DNA of 64,000 nucleotides from Anaeromassilibacillus senegalensis (GTDB lineage Bacteria > Bacillota > Clostridia > Oscillospirales > Acutalibacteraceae). The stretch covers positions 186,001 through 250,000 of the forward strand of contig NZ_JAFBIT010000001.1 in assembly GCF_021531715.1 (NCBI RefSeq), written 5' to 3'. The notes under the pieces are model-generated. The model worked only from the letters and a program-made list of their open reading frames with translations, had not been told where the DNA came from and searched no databases. The position numbers and the translations under genes were made by a program. This document shows, one piece after another, positions 26,062 to 36,500 of this stretch (position 1 is its first letter; each line of letters begins with the position of its first letter).

Positions 26062-27772
26062 CGCTATCCTCTCCCAACGGATACATAGGTTGCTCTACGG
26101 GCGGCAAATCTGCCTCTCCATCCTCTGCAAAGAGGTAAACATAGGCATTTTTGCCGTCCCAGACCACCTTTTTGACAATGGTGCGCAGCAGGCGTCGCTT
26201 TTCTTCCAGCGTCGCCGTATCCACCGCGTTGGCGAAGGACTCGATCATTTCCTGATGGAAGGCAAACTCCTGATGCAGCATCCGGCTCTGCTCAGTGAGG
26301 GCTTCCAGCTCGGCAAGGCGCAGCTGCTGCGTCTCGCTCTCCTGATGGAGCGCGTCAATCTGCTCCATGACATATTTCGCGGAGGTGTCGCTGGCAACGG
26401 ACAGGGATTCCACTAACCGTTTGATGCGCTCTTCCGTTTCGGTGTGCTTTTCCCGGAGCAGCGCCAGCTCTGCGTCGTAGCCCTCCTTGCTGCCGCTGAT
26501 GACCTTCTTGGTCTGCGCCAGCAGCCGGGTAAGGGTCTCCTTGTCGGCGGACAGCTTGCGGATCTCCTCGATGATTTTGGCGTCCAGCGTGTTGCCGTTG
26601 CAATTTTTCATGCCGCAGACGGTGCCGTGGCTGCGCTCTTTGGTGGAGCACATGTAGGTGTAGATCAGCTCGCCGTCCGCATTGGTTCGGTTGGTCAGCT
26701 TCGGGCGCATATAGTCACCGCACTCGCTGCACCGCAGCAGGCCGGACAGCAGCGCCACGTTGCTGCGTGGTCTGCGGTAGCTCTTGGATTTGTTCACGTC
26801 CAGCATGGCCTGCACCTGCACCCAATCGCTGCCGGAGATGATGCCCGGATGCTTGCCCACCGCCACGATCCATTCCTCCATGGGACGGATCTGATTCGCC
26901 TTGCCGGGGCGCTGGAGGGTGCGGTTGTATGCCATGACGCCGTGCTCGCCGTCGAACTCCGAGCGCTCAGCAAATAGATCCACATGGTTCTCTTTCAGAT
27001 ACTCATACGCCGTCTCGTCGGCAATCATGTAGACCGGATTGGTCAGAATGCCCCGGATGGCAAAGCGTGTGAACTGCTTGCCGCGTTTCGTGACGCAGCG
27101 ATGCTCCAACAGGTACTGGTCGGTCTTGCTGAGCGAGCCGGTTTCCATGAACACGGAGAAAATCGTCTTGACCAGCTGGATTTCCTCCGGAATGGGCTTA
27201 AGCTTGCAGGCCTTCTTCACCTTGCCGTCCACTGTCACGCTGGACAGGCTTTCCGAGGCGTAGCCCGTGGGCGTTGTGCCGCCCAGCCAGCGCCCGGTCT
27301 TGGACAGCTCGTGCATATTGTCCCGGATGCGCTCGGCGATGGTCTCCCGCTCCAGCTGAGAGAACACGGACGCAATGTACATCATAGCCCTGCCCATGGG
27401 GGAGGACGTGTCGAACTGTTCCCGGATGGAAATGAAGTCGATGTGCCGGTCACCCAGGTCCTCGATGAGCTTGGCAAAGTCGCCGATGTTGCGGCTGATG
27501 CGGTCGAGCCGGTAAACCACAATGGCGGCAAACTTTGTTTTCTGGGAATCCTTCATCATTTTCTTGAACTGCGGGCGCTCCAGATTGCCGCCGGAAAAGC
27601 CCTCGTCCTCATACACCAGCGCATGCTCCGCCGCATCCTCGCCAAAATGCATGGCAATATACTGGCGGCACAGCTCGATCTGGTTCTCGATACTCTCGCC
27701 CTTCCCAGTAAATTTGGATTTGCGGGAATAGATGACGTATTGCTTTGCCTGCGGCTTGTCTTTCGTTTTCAT
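26057..27772 (-). CDS. Large serine recombinase (skin excisionase/integrase, SpoIVCA-like)
   Basis: A 571-residue site-specific recombinase. The resolvase domain (about 11-155) has the catalytic Ser19 in VIYSRKS, the Arg-rich VVYRLDRISRNIGD and SVFSQLERETIAERIRDN. A recombinase domain (about 165-270) follows. A zinc ribbon starts LRCSECGDYMRP (Cys348, Cys351) and ends with Cys375 and later cysteines; a long coiled coil lies at about 400-500. The gene runs toward the sigK C-terminal half and its TGA uses two bases of the att core. After excision the frame would continue (see findings). It is the only recombinase in the element and the obvious enzyme for sigK rearrangement. Confidence 0.95.
   Translation of the reverse strand: MKTKDKPQAKQYVIYSRKSKFTGKGESIENQIELCRQYIAMHFGEDAAEHALVYEDEGFSGGNLERPQFKKMMKDSQKTKFAAIVVYRLDRISRNIGDFAKLIEDLGDRHIDFISIREQFDTSSPMGRAMMYIASVFSQLERETIAERIRDNMHELSKTGRWLGGTTPTGYASESLSSVTVDGKVKKACKLKPIPEEIQLVKTIFSVFMETGSLSKTDQYLLEHRCVTKRGKQFTRFAIRGILTNPVYMIADETAYEYLKENHVDLFAERSEFDGEHGVMAYNRTLQRPGKANQIRPMEEWIVAVGKHPGIISGSDWVQVQAMLDVNKSKSYRRPRSNVALLSGLLRCSECGDYMRPKLTNRTNADGELIYTYMCSTKERSHGTVCGMKNCNGNTLDAKIIEEIRKLSADKETLTRLLAQTKKVISGSKEGYDAELALLREKHTETEERIKRLVESLSVASDTSAKYVMEQIDALHQESETQQLRLAELEALTEQSRMLHQEFAFHQEMIESFANAVDTATLEEKRRLLRTIVKKVVWDGKNAYVYLFAEDGEADLPPVEQPMYPLGEDSE
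26058..26061 (-). repeat. att core at the recombinase end
   Basis: The core AATG (minus strand) lies inside GAT AGC GAA TGA, the last codons of the recombinase, followed directly by GAG ATC CTG ATG of sigK. The stop codon thus spans the core. Confidence 0.8.
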
Positions 27773-27812
27773 AGCGGCACCTCGAGCATCACATAGTTAG
27801 GTTGATGAGCTT

Positions 27813-27841
27813 ATTATAACGGATTGGAATCCACTTGAAAA
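27813..27841 (-). promoter_or_regulatory. Possible promoter of the recombinase
   Basis: On the minus strand TTTTCA (27836-27841) and TATAAT (27813-27818) are 17 bases apart, about 40 bases before the start codon. It looks vegetative rather than sigma-E-like. Confidence 0.45.
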
Positions 27842-27945
27842 GGTACTAAGGAAAGAATCTGAAAATTTTTTCTGATGAAATGAGCGATGGAGCGCCGATT
27901 ATCACTTGTCGTATGACAAGTACATCCGCTCTTGGCATCAACGCA

Positions 27946-27982
27946 AAACCGCCGCCCCGATCGAAAATCGGGGCGGCGGTTT
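27946..27982 (-). terminator. Terminator of the AAA ATPase gene
   Basis: Perfect 15-base arms (27946-27960 and 27968-27982) built on CCGCCGCCCCGA, loop of 7 bases, followed by TTTT on the minus strand. It begins directly after the stop codon. Confidence 0.85.
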
Positions 27983-27984
27983 CG

Positions 27985-29775
27985 TTATGCGAGGCTTCGC
28001 AGGTATTCTTCCACATTCCGATACTGGATGCCCTCAACCACTTGACTTTCCCCTCGATAGAGGACGAACTTTCCGGTAATTGGACCATAACGATGCTCCG
28101 TCTGGGCGCATTTTTCCTCGTCAATCAGATGGCGGTACTGCTGCGACGCAATTTCCGTGCTGTGCTTGATCTCAAAGCTCTGGCAGGAACCGGCGACAGG
28201 GTCAAACACCACCATATCGAACTCGCCCACGGAAAATTGCAGGACAAATACCTGCTTTTTGGGGTTCGCCAGCTTGGTTTCCAGCAGGACAATGTCTTCC
28301 AGCATCCGGCCTCTGATCTCGGTCAGAATGCGTTCCTGAACAGCAGTGCGCTCCGGCAGAGAAAGGGCGCTGAATGTCTCATCCAGCAGCAGGCTGCGAA
28401 TCAGCGCATCGGCCTGCGCGTAACGGAGACCGGGTTGGGCGATCACCGTGCGGCTGGATTTCCGGCTGACATCCGGCAGGTGCAGCACGTCGATCTCCCG
28501 CGTCAGATCCAGCAAATCCAGATATTCTTTGATCTCCGCCGCATGAATATCGTCCAACGCCAAAGTCTGCTCCGCCTTGTTCCGGATCTCCAGCAACTTC
28601 CGCAGGCTGTCTGTGACAGCTACAAGGTCAACGCGATCAAGGATGTCCGTAGGGTTCTCCCGATCCCGGCGAAGATTGCTGGCGGAAATGCCAAGGTCGT
28701 GGGATTTCCAATCCTGTGTCAGCACTTCCAGCGTGAAACGGTGGTTGATGTCCTCCACCACGCGGTTGATGGCGCTGGTCAGTTCGTTCCTCTCATACAG
28801 GTCACGCAGATGGCGGAAATGTCCCTCGTACTGATAGCAGCGCAGGGAGTGCTGGATGTTGCGGGCAATGGCTGTGTCCACATACTCGTCGGCGCTTTTC
28901 TTGCTGGCAAACGTGGATGTTTCGTTATAGTGAACGCCGCCGAGACTCATGGTGCCGCCGTAGCGGATATACTCGTCGATGCCGTGAATGCCGAGCACGG
29001 ACTCAAATTCGCGGTAAGGGATGAGGGTGGTGTGCAGCAGAATACAGCGGTCATAGAGCTGCTCATCCTCCGTGAACAGGAAACCCAGTGAATCCGTGCC
29101 GGACAGCACGATTTTCATTCCGCAGGTGGCAAACACATCGGAGAACAGCGCCGCGCCCTCAATAAAGTCCTCCATCAGTGTTACTTCGTCGAGAAACACA
29201 TACCGGAAACCCTGCTCCTCCAACGTCTTGAGATCGCGGTTCACATCAGCCAATGTGTCTCTTGCTGTGATTTGAATGAAAGCTGCTTTCGAAAGCTCTG
29301 CGTCGCTCATCTCTACGAAGATCTGACGGATCATGGTTGTTTTTCCCGTCCGGCGCAAACCATAGAGAATGAATACTTTATCCTGCTGCTCTCCGTAAAT
29401 ATAGTCATGCAGCTGCCGGAAGCATTCGCGCTTGCGATATTTGCGTACAGAGGCAGAAAAGGTACGCAGTGCCTCGCCAGTGCGGATATTCGTTGCAAAG
29501 GTATGTGCAGAGACGGCAGATACGGATTTCTTGGGCAGTTGCTTCTGCAGCACCTTCAATTCTTTTTCCAGTGCTTTTCGTCGCTCAACCTGCTTCTGGA
29601 AAGAATCCACCTCTTCTGCAGGAATATACTTCTCCCGGCGCTTCTTGTTCTCTGTCCAGCGGTGATAGAAATACATATTGCCGTTGATCGTCTTCTTTGT
29701 GACGGAGCCTGCAGGCAGCTCCGCAATCTGCTGCTCCAGATCAGCAATCTTGGCTTGAAGTTCAAACAGTTCCAT
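27985..29775 (-). CDS. AAA ATPase with DUF4143-like C-terminal nuclease-fold region
   Basis: A 596-residue protein. The N-terminus (about 1-90) is a coiled coil plus a short beta segment; the ATPase (about 125-260) has Walker A LYGLRRTGKTTM, Walker B YVFLDEVTLM and the sensor-like IVLSGTDS. The C-terminal part is the DUF4143-type region, ending with GEFDMVVFDPVAG and SFEIKHST, a D...E-x-K arrangement like PD-(D/E)XK nucleases. Such proteins are common in mobile islands and their role is unsettled. The ATG at 29775 follows GAGGAGG with 6-base spacing. It has its own terminator and a long palindrome just upstream, so it is likely a separate, self-controlled unit. Confidence 0.8.
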   Translation of the reverse strand: MELFELQAKIADLEQQIAELPAGSVTKKTINGNMYFYHRWTENKKRREKYIPAEEVDSFQKQVERRKALEKELKVLQKQLPKKSVSAVSAHTFATNIRTGEALRTFSASVRKYRKRECFRQLHDYIYGEQQDKVFILYGLRRTGKTTMIRQIFVEMSDAELSKAAFIQITARDTLADVNRDLKTLEEQGFRYVFLDEVTLMEDFIEGAALFSDVFATCGMKIVLSGTDSLGFLFTEDEQLYDRCILLHTTLIPYREFESVLGIHGIDEYIRYGGTMSLGGVHYNETSTFASKKSADEYVDTAIARNIQHSLRCYQYEGHFRHLRDLYERNELTSAINRVVEDINHRFTLEVLTQDWKSHDLGISASNLRRDRENPTDILDRVDLVAVTDSLRKLLEIRNKAEQTLALDDIHAAEIKEYLDLLDLTREIDVLHLPDVSRKSSRTVIAQPGLRYAQADALIRSLLLDETFSALSLPERTAVQERILTEIRGRMLEDIVLLETKLANPKKQVFVLQFSVGEFDMVVFDPVAGSCQSFEIKHSTEIASQQYRHLIDEEKCAQTEHRYGPITGKFVLYRGESQVVEGIQYRNVEEYLRSLA

Positions 29776-29807
29776 GATACACCTCCTCGGTGAAACTATT
29801 ATATACA

Positions 29808-29859
29808 AAATTATACCCCATTATACCCGTAAAATCAAGGGTATAATGGGGTATAATTT
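29808..29859. repeat. Perfect 21-base inverted repeat upstream of the AAA ATPase
   Basis: Arms 29808-29828 and 29839-29859 are exact reverse complements around a 10-base loop. Each arm contains two tandem copies of TTATACCC(C). It lies 33 bases before the ATPase start and 60 bases after the helicase stop. The arms embed TATAAT hexamers, so it may be an operator over a promoter rather than a terminator. Confidence 0.85.
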
Positions 29860-29918
29860 GCTATGATAGATGTCAGTTTACAAAAACTCTTGTCTGAGGT
29901 AGTATAGCAACCAAAACG

Positions 29919-32756
29919 CTATTGATCGTTTCGCGTATTGCCTCTTTCCAACGGCACCATATTGGTGCACTTCTTTTCTTCGTTAAAAAAGTTGGTGCAA
30001 CCATAGAATATGTCACCATTCTTTGGATTCTTTTTAACGATCAAATATCCGTCTGCGCACTTGGGGCACTTCAAAATATCGTGCATGTGCACCCTGTCGT
30101 TGGTCATAAAATCGCAAAGCTCCGCCTCGTTTGTGCATATCCAGAGATTCAAGCCGTAGTTCTTGTTAAACTCATATTTTAGTGGGAAGCCGCATATCGG
30201 ACAACGCAAGTTAAAGAGATCCACTACTTGCATATTGATTTTGTCATTATGGGGAATGTTGAAATCTTTGATAAGTTCTACAAGAAATCTGGATGGCTTT
30301 GTTTTGGGGGCCGCGATATATACCCTGTTTTTAGTCCGTGTCATCGCTACGTAAAACAGTCTCCGTTCTTCTGCAAAAGGCATACTATTGTCCTCATATG
30401 TAACGAGTTTAATAATGGGATCATCTTCAATCTGGCAGGGGAATCCGAATTTCCCTTCAAACATATTGATCAGAATTACATTGTCATAGCCAAGGCCCTT
30501 GGAGCTATGTGCTGTCATAAATGTTATCTTAGCATTTGGATACTTTTCGCTTCTGATAGCACCACCTGGCAATTCACTGAACCGATTTGTCCGGTACAGC
30601 TTGTACATATCATAGTTGTATCGGCCGATCAACAGAATCGAGCTCTGCTCACCGTACTCAGATATGATTTCTCCAATAATATGTTCAATTGTGTTGGCAA
30701 GCTGCTCCATAGGTTTGACGCTGTCATCAAAGACTTCAAGAACAATTGGGTTCTCAAGATGTTTCGGAGAAATCAACTGCTTCCGGATTTGCGAGGAGTT
30801 TCTCTGCACAAAGCCACCGGCAATGTCAATCAATTCTTGCGAGTTACGATATGTATGAGTAATTTTCAGTTCCGTGCCCGCACCCATTAGTTCCAAAAAG
30901 CGCGTGAACAAAGTGATATCAGACCCAGAAAAGGCATAAATTGACTGCCAGTCATCACCCACCGCAACAACTTTAGCCTGCGTAATTTGAGACAACCTTT
31001 TTGTCAAATTGAATCTTTGGCGGGCTATATCTTGAAACTCATCGATGATGATGTACTTGTAAGGGAGCACTATGTTCTGGCGCTCGATCTCCTGCAAATA
31101 GAAATGCGCATCATTTATCATGTCAGAAAAGTCTATCTGATTGCGCTGCTTCAGCACAGATTGATAGTGATGATAGACTTGCTCGGCAATATCCAGAAAA
31201 AGGAGTGTTCTCGGATTATCTGTACGTTCTCGCAAAATGGAGAAGCCACCGCCATCATAACCAGTCGTCTTGTATTGCTCGATAAACTTCATCATAAAGA
31301 TGATTAGTTTGTAGATATATTTGTCTTTTCCGGTTTCTACGATCTTTTTATAGACTTCCTCCATATTGCGAGGTTTTAGGATAAAACCCTCCTTTTCGAG
31401 GACTTCTTTTAGATGATCCAGAAGAGGACGTCGATCTGTATAAAATGACCATGTTTCCAGTAATGTGGTCTTATTAGCCTTATGAAGGCGACGCTTATCA
31501 CTAATTGCGCGAAGATAACGCTGCCTCTGCTGCGGAGTAAACAGGCTATTATAGCCGCTCTCGCTGAGCGCATAGTGCTCCAGCCACACGCTATGCTCTC
31601 CTTGCGAAATATAGAAATCAGGCGTGTATTTCTTGCTACGAGAAGGTGATCCGAAGGGATACACTCGTTCATATTCGTAATCCAAACCGTTCAGATAGAG
31701 AAAGTTTGCGATCTGCACTTCCTGCATGGAGCGCAGATATTCTCCGGTTATGGTCCGCGTCTTTTTCGTGCGTTGCTGTTCAACTTTTTTGACGTACTCG
31801 CCCAATCCACTTTTTAACGTTTCAAAGTCTTGTGCTGCTTTGTAAAGATGGTATTGATTCAAATCCGTAAATTTGAAGACATCCTCGGACAGGTCAAAGT
31901 AATACCCTAAGAACAGAACCAGATTGCGCATAAGCTGCTTGTTGTGAAAAATCGACTTTTCCAGCATATCAAAAATAATCTGCTGGGAAGAAAAATTGAT
32001 CTCAGGTGGTTCTGCTGAAAACTGTTTAACAATATCATACGCAAAAGCATGGAACGTGCATATCTTCGCTGGAATACCAAGTCCCTTATTGATTCGATCA
32101 CGCAACTCCCCAATCGCCTTATTTGTATAGGATATTACAATGATCTCCTCCGGATCTATATTCTTTTTCTCGACCAAATACTTGACCTTTGCGGCCATCG
32201 TCGTGGTTTTCCCCGCACCAGCACCAGCTACCAACAGGCAATAGTCGTCATCTGTAATCACCGCACGGCGCTGCTCTTCATCCAGTTGAATATTGGGGTC
32301 GATCTGCTTTAAGATGCTGTCAAAATAATCCTTATCCTGTTCCAGTATTCGGTCTACATATGTCGTATTATGTGCCGTAATATCTGCATCTAAAGATTGC
32401 ATCCGACGCAAAAAACGGCGTAGCAAATCGATATCAACTCTTATCGCGGCAGCATTGTTACAGACATATTGGAAAATGAGCTTGTTGTTTAGGCTTTCGC
32501 TGTATTTTCCATATGTGTCCCGTAGCCTCTGCGCATCTCTGTGCGAAATATAGTGTTCTGCAGAGAACAACTGGGCATGGTCTCGTTCAAAAGAAATTAA
32601 GACGTTTTGCAGATTTTTGTAGTCCAATCCTTCTTTGACATGCGCAGCCTCCTTATCCAAAGAGGAAAAGTATGCCGCAGGGAGTCCGCAGTGAGGGCAT
32701 TTTTCAGCTTTGTCGGAAATTGAATTTCCACACTCCGGGCAACGAATTAAGGACAT
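29919..32756 (-). CDS. Helicase-IV-like SF1 (UvrD/Rep) helicase with zinc ribbons and inserted nuclease-like segment
   Basis: A 945-residue protein. An N-terminal zinc ribbon (Cys6, 9, 20, 23) precedes the helicase. Motif I is VAGAGAGKTTTMAAK (about 177-190), motif II IIDEFQDIARQR (Asp572), motif III VGDDWQSIYAFSGSD, motif V TAHSSKGLGYDNVI and motif VI RRLFYVAMTRTKNR. Between motifs Ia and II is an insert with QEVQIANFLYLNG, TPDFYI and VWLEHY, spacing Glu346, Asp380 and Glu393 like a PD-(D/E)XK core; E. coli helicase IV has a similar insert. Two C-terminal cysteine pairs (CPICG, CPKC) resemble topoisomerase zinc fingers. Third gene of the helicase operon; probable DNA-processing or defence role. 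Confidence 0.85.
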   Translation of the reverse strand: MSLIRCPECGNSISDKAEKCPHCGLPAAYFSSLDKEAAHVKEGLDYKNLQNVLISFERDHAQLFSAEHYISHRDAQRLRDTYGKYSESLNNKLIFQYVCNNAAAIRVDIDLLRRFLRRMQSLDADITAHNTTYVDRILEQDKDYFDSILKQIDPNIQLDEEQRRAVITDDDYCLLVAGAGAGKTTTMAAKVKYLVEKKNIDPEEIIVISYTNKAIGELRDRINKGLGIPAKICTFHAFAYDIVKQFSAEPPEINFSSQQIIFDMLEKSIFHNKQLMRNLVLFLGYYFDLSEDVFKFTDLNQYHLYKAAQDFETLKSGLGEYVKKVEQQRTKKTRTITGEYLRSMQEVQIANFLYLNGLDYEYERVYPFGSPSRSKKYTPDFYISQGEHSVWLEHYALSESGYNSLFTPQQRQRYLRAISDKRRLHKANKTTLLETWSFYTDRRPLLDHLKEVLEKEGFILKPRNMEEVYKKIVETGKDKYIYKLIIFMMKFIEQYKTTGYDGGGFSILRERTDNPRTLLFLDIAEQVYHHYQSVLKQRNQIDFSDMINDAHFYLQEIERQNIVLPYKYIIIDEFQDIARQRFNLTKRLSQITQAKVVAVGDDWQSIYAFSGSDITLFTRFLELMGAGTELKITHTYRNSQELIDIAGGFVQRNSSQIRKQLISPKHLENPIVLEVFDDSVKPMEQLANTIEHIIGEIISEYGEQSSILLIGRYNYDMYKLYRTNRFSELPGGAIRSEKYPNAKITFMTAHSSKGLGYDNVILINMFEGKFGFPCQIEDDPIIKLVTYEDNSMPFAEERRLFYVAMTRTKNRVYIAAPKTKPSRFLVELIKDFNIPHNDKINMQVVDLFNLRCPICGFPLKYEFNKNYGLNLWICTNEAELCDFMTNDRVHMHDILKCPKCADGYLIVKKNPKNGDIFYGCTNFFNEEKKCTNMVPLERGNTRNDQ

Positions 32757-32789
32757 ATCTTTTTCCTCCTTGTCGCATCATAACGTAAA

Positions 32790-33509
32790 CTATGAGTCAA
32801 ACCCCAACTTTTTTAATCGTCCACGTACCGCTGATGTACTGCGCTTTAATGTAATGGCAATCTCGCTCATTGGTACAGATTTCTTGTATAGATCAACGAG
32901 GCAGTCGTCATGTTCTTTCGTCCATGGAGCACCCTGCATCTCTGTCTGCATATTCTCCGCTGCGAGGATCGCATCCAAATTATCTATGATAAAATGCTGC
33001 GCAGCGTTGTTGTAAACAACCACTTGATAGGGCCCTTTATTGCTCATTCTTTCCTCCACGGAAATACCGTTTTCTTCGCCAATTTTCGTCGGCCGTTTTG
33101 TGTGCTTTCCGTCTGGCGTGAGCGCCCATTCCATCATTCCAATTTCCGTGAGCCACGCAAGGATTCCTGAATAGGTAAGTTTTTGCATAGTGTCGTTATC
33201 GGCCAAAGTGTTTATCCGTTTGGCAATTTCGCTGGCCGGAATAGGCGTTTTCGAATAGGCAAATTGGCTTCTTTTTTCAAAGGGAATTTCAAGGGGCCTC
33301 TTTTTTGGCTTCCTGTCCGCAGCCGATCTCATTCCACCATTTTCGATCACCTGCCGCAACACGTCGGATACAAAGAAAAGGCAACGTGACAACCGGACAT
33401 TGTTGATAATATCGCCGTCTGGAACCACAGTGTCGTCTATGGGATTAATGCCGTTTGCCAGTTTGTCGATATACATTCTTGCTCGTTCGATTTTTTCAAG
33501 TTCAGTCAT
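32790..33509 (-). CDS. Hypothetical protein with C-terminal Myb/SANT-like HTH
   Basis: A 239-residue protein I do not recognise as a named family. The C-terminal ~50 residues, WTKEHDDCLVDLYKKSVPM and then SEIAITLKRSTSAVRGRLKKLG, look like a Myb/SANT-type three-helix DNA-binding unit of the kind that scans DNA with Trp-Thr-x-Glu-x-Asp starts. The middle part suggests a second winged-helix segment (ILAWLTEIGMMEWAL). It sits 10 bases after the PLD-helicase and 33 bases before the SF1 helicase, so it is translated with both and may give the complex its DNA contact. Confidence 0.7.
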   Translation of the reverse strand: MTELEKIERARMYIDKLANGINPIDDTVVPDGDIINNVRLSRCLFFVSDVLRQVIENGGMRSAADRKPKKRPLEIPFEKRSQFAYSKTPIPASEIAKRINTLADNDTMQKLTYSGILAWLTEIGMMEWALTPDGKHTKRPTKIGEENGISVEERMSNKGPYQVVVYNNAAQHFIIDNLDAILAAENMQTEMQGAPWTKEHDDCLVDLYKKSVPMSEIAITLKRSTSAVRGRLKKLGFDS

Positions 33510-33519
33510 ACATTTCTCC

Positions 33520-36500
33520 TTATCCCACTACCAACTTATTCGTCTTCTTCAAGAACTTCGCAGGGATTGGGCGATCCAGCCGCCATGTGATATTCATCGG
33601 CCTGCTGCCCTCATGCTTCACATAGTTCGCCGTGCCCAGATAGGTGTACGCCTCCGCACCGCCGGTCACACGGTCAGCCTTAAACTCCCGGACAAACAGC
33701 AGCACCTTGCTCCCCCGCTCCTTGTGGTGGATATATCGCTGACCTGTGGGCGAATTCTCCGCCGTGGTGCTTTGGCTTTGCCAGTGAAACAGACTCTCAC
33801 TAATGGAGTAGTCATTGTACATGGTGGTTGGCGAATAGTCCTTGTCCGCCTTATTCAGCGTCACGAATAACACATCCAATTGCTTGTCCGGCAGCCATTT
33901 GACGCCTTCACGCACAGTTGCTGGCTTCATAAAGTCCAGCGCCACCAATAGCTGATCGCGAGTGTAGGTGCAGTGTAAATCCAGTGGGCAGTTAAAGCCC
34001 AAATCCACCGGCTCGTCAATAAAGTCAATCTGCTCAAAGCGATAGCGCAGCAGTTCCAAGAGTTCGCTTAGCAGGACTGTGCTATCTGACAGGGCATAGA
34101 GGTTGTCCAGCACTTCTTCGCTACTCCAATCCTCGACTGCCTTTCCCCAAATAGTGATATAGAACATCTGCAGCATACGCTTTTCAACATCGGACAACGC
34201 CGCGAAATCCCCATCGTCCAGACGCGGCAGAATATCCAACAGAAAGGAAATCCAACAACGAGAATCAATGACAGCAAGGCGTGCAAACGCCTTGGTCAAG
34301 GTCTCTTCCAGAGGCTCCTCAAAGTCCTCAATGACATCTGCTCTGGCGCAGATGCGAGAGAAGGACGAGAACTTATAAATAGCTCTGGGATCAAGATGGT
34401 AGTAGTCGAGGAAGTTCGCCAGTGTCAGCTCCATGCCACTATCTTCTGCAAAGGTAGCCACGCGGGCCACCAGCCCTGCCGCGTTGCCGTAGGAAGCACG
34501 GATGTTATCCAGTATGTACTTTGCCGCTTTTTTCTCCAACTGGATATAGCAGCCCTTGGGAACGGACACAAAGCCATCCTTGATTTCGCGGCTCACACTT
34601 CGTGTAGCGTTCGACAGCAACGCCGCAAATTTATCCTCAAAATTGTACTTTCTGTTTGCCTGGCCGATGAAGTCCAATACGGTCAGGCATTCCTTATCTT
34701 CGGCCAGACGCAGGCCGCGGCCCAACTGCTGCAAGAAAATCGTCAGCGACTCAGTGGGGCGCAGGAAAAGAACGGTATTGACTTCCGGAATATCCACGCC
34801 TTCGTTATAGATGTCCACGACGAATATAAACCGCACTTCGCCAGACACCAAGCGCTGTTTGGCTGCTTTTCTCTCCTCATCTGGGGATTGTCCTGTCAGG
34901 AACATGGACGGGATATTGTGTTCATTGAAATAGTGGCACATAAATTCTGCGTGATCTACGGTCACACAGAAGCCGAGGCCCTTCACGTCGTCAATATCCG
35001 TGACATATTTCAGCAGCGAGGACACAACATGGTCGGCGCGTTGAGTGGCAATGGCACCACTGAAGGTGTAGACATGCTCCAGCTCGCTCTTTTGATAGCC
35101 ACCAGCAGACCATTTCAGCGAATCCAGATCCACAGTATCGGTGACACCGAAATACTGGAACGGGCAGAGCAGCTTTCGGTCAATGGCTTCCGGCAGACGA
35201 ATTTCCGCCGCAATACGATTGTTGAAGTACGGCAGAATGCTCTTGCCGTCCATACGTTCAGGCGTAGCTGTCAAGCCCAGCAGAATACGAGGCTGGTAGT
35301 AGGCCAGGAGCTTCTGGTAGGTTGGAGCTGCCGCGTGGTGGAACTCGTCTACGATGATGTAATCGTAAAACCCAGGGGACGTCTTTTCCGTAAAGTTCTG
35401 TGAATTGAACGTCTGAATGGAAATAAACAGATTGTCGATGCTTTCCGGCCTATAGCTGCCCACAAACATCTCCCCGAAGTTGGCGTCCTTGAGTACAGCA
35501 CGGAAGGTATACAGACTCTGCTTGAGAATTTCTTCCCGGTGCGCCACAAAGAGCAGGCGGCAAGGCTTGTCCGGATTCTGCTTGCGGAAGCACTTGTAAT
35601 CTAAAGCAGAGATGACCGTTTTGCCGGTACCGGTGGCGGCTACCACCAGATTACGAGTATAACCTCGGACGGTGCGCTCCGCCTCCAGCTTGTCCAGAAT
35701 CTCCTGCTGATAGGAATAGGGGTTGATGTCCATGGTGTAGACTTCGGCATTGTTGGTGTCGAAGTATTTTTCCGCTTTCAGGGCATGGGCAAGGCGTTCT
35801 TTCTGCCCTTCATCATAATACTCAAATTCCCGGTCATTCCAGTAATACTCAAAGGTCGCGGCGATTTTATCAATGGTTTCAGGCAGGTCGCGCTTCGTTA
35901 CCTTGGTGTTCCATTCAAGTCCGCTGGTCAGCGCGGCATTGGACAGGTTGGACGAACCCACATAAGCCGTTGTGAAGCCGGTTTTGCGGTAGAAGATGTA
36001 CGCTTTGGCATGGAGGCGAGTTGTCTTGGTGTTGTAACTAACCTTGATCTGTGTGTTTGGGAGCTGTCGGAGTTCCTCAATGGCTTTTATATCCGTTGCG
36101 CCCATGTAGGAAGTGGTGATAATACGGAGCTCACCCCCATTCTGCGTAAACTCTCGCAGTTCGTCCATAATGAGCCGCAGACCGCTCCATTTGATGAAGG
36201 ACACCAGCATATCAATTCGATCAGCCGAGACGATCTCTTTCTTGAGCTCCGTAAACATCTGCGGCTCGTGAACGGCCCCAGTAAACAAAGAACTTTGGGC
36301 GATAGATGTTTCCGGCCGCTCTATGTCCGCCGCAGTTTTTCCCACAGCCAACCTCGGATCAGATTCCCGTAAAAGTGCAAGAAGTTGCTCAGCACGCTTG
36401 TCAACACTCTGCGAAGCAAAGTCTGCTTCTTTTGTTGCATTTTGAATGAGCGCTATGATCTGATTCGTCAGCTCGATTTGGGTTGAGATATCTCCACCGT

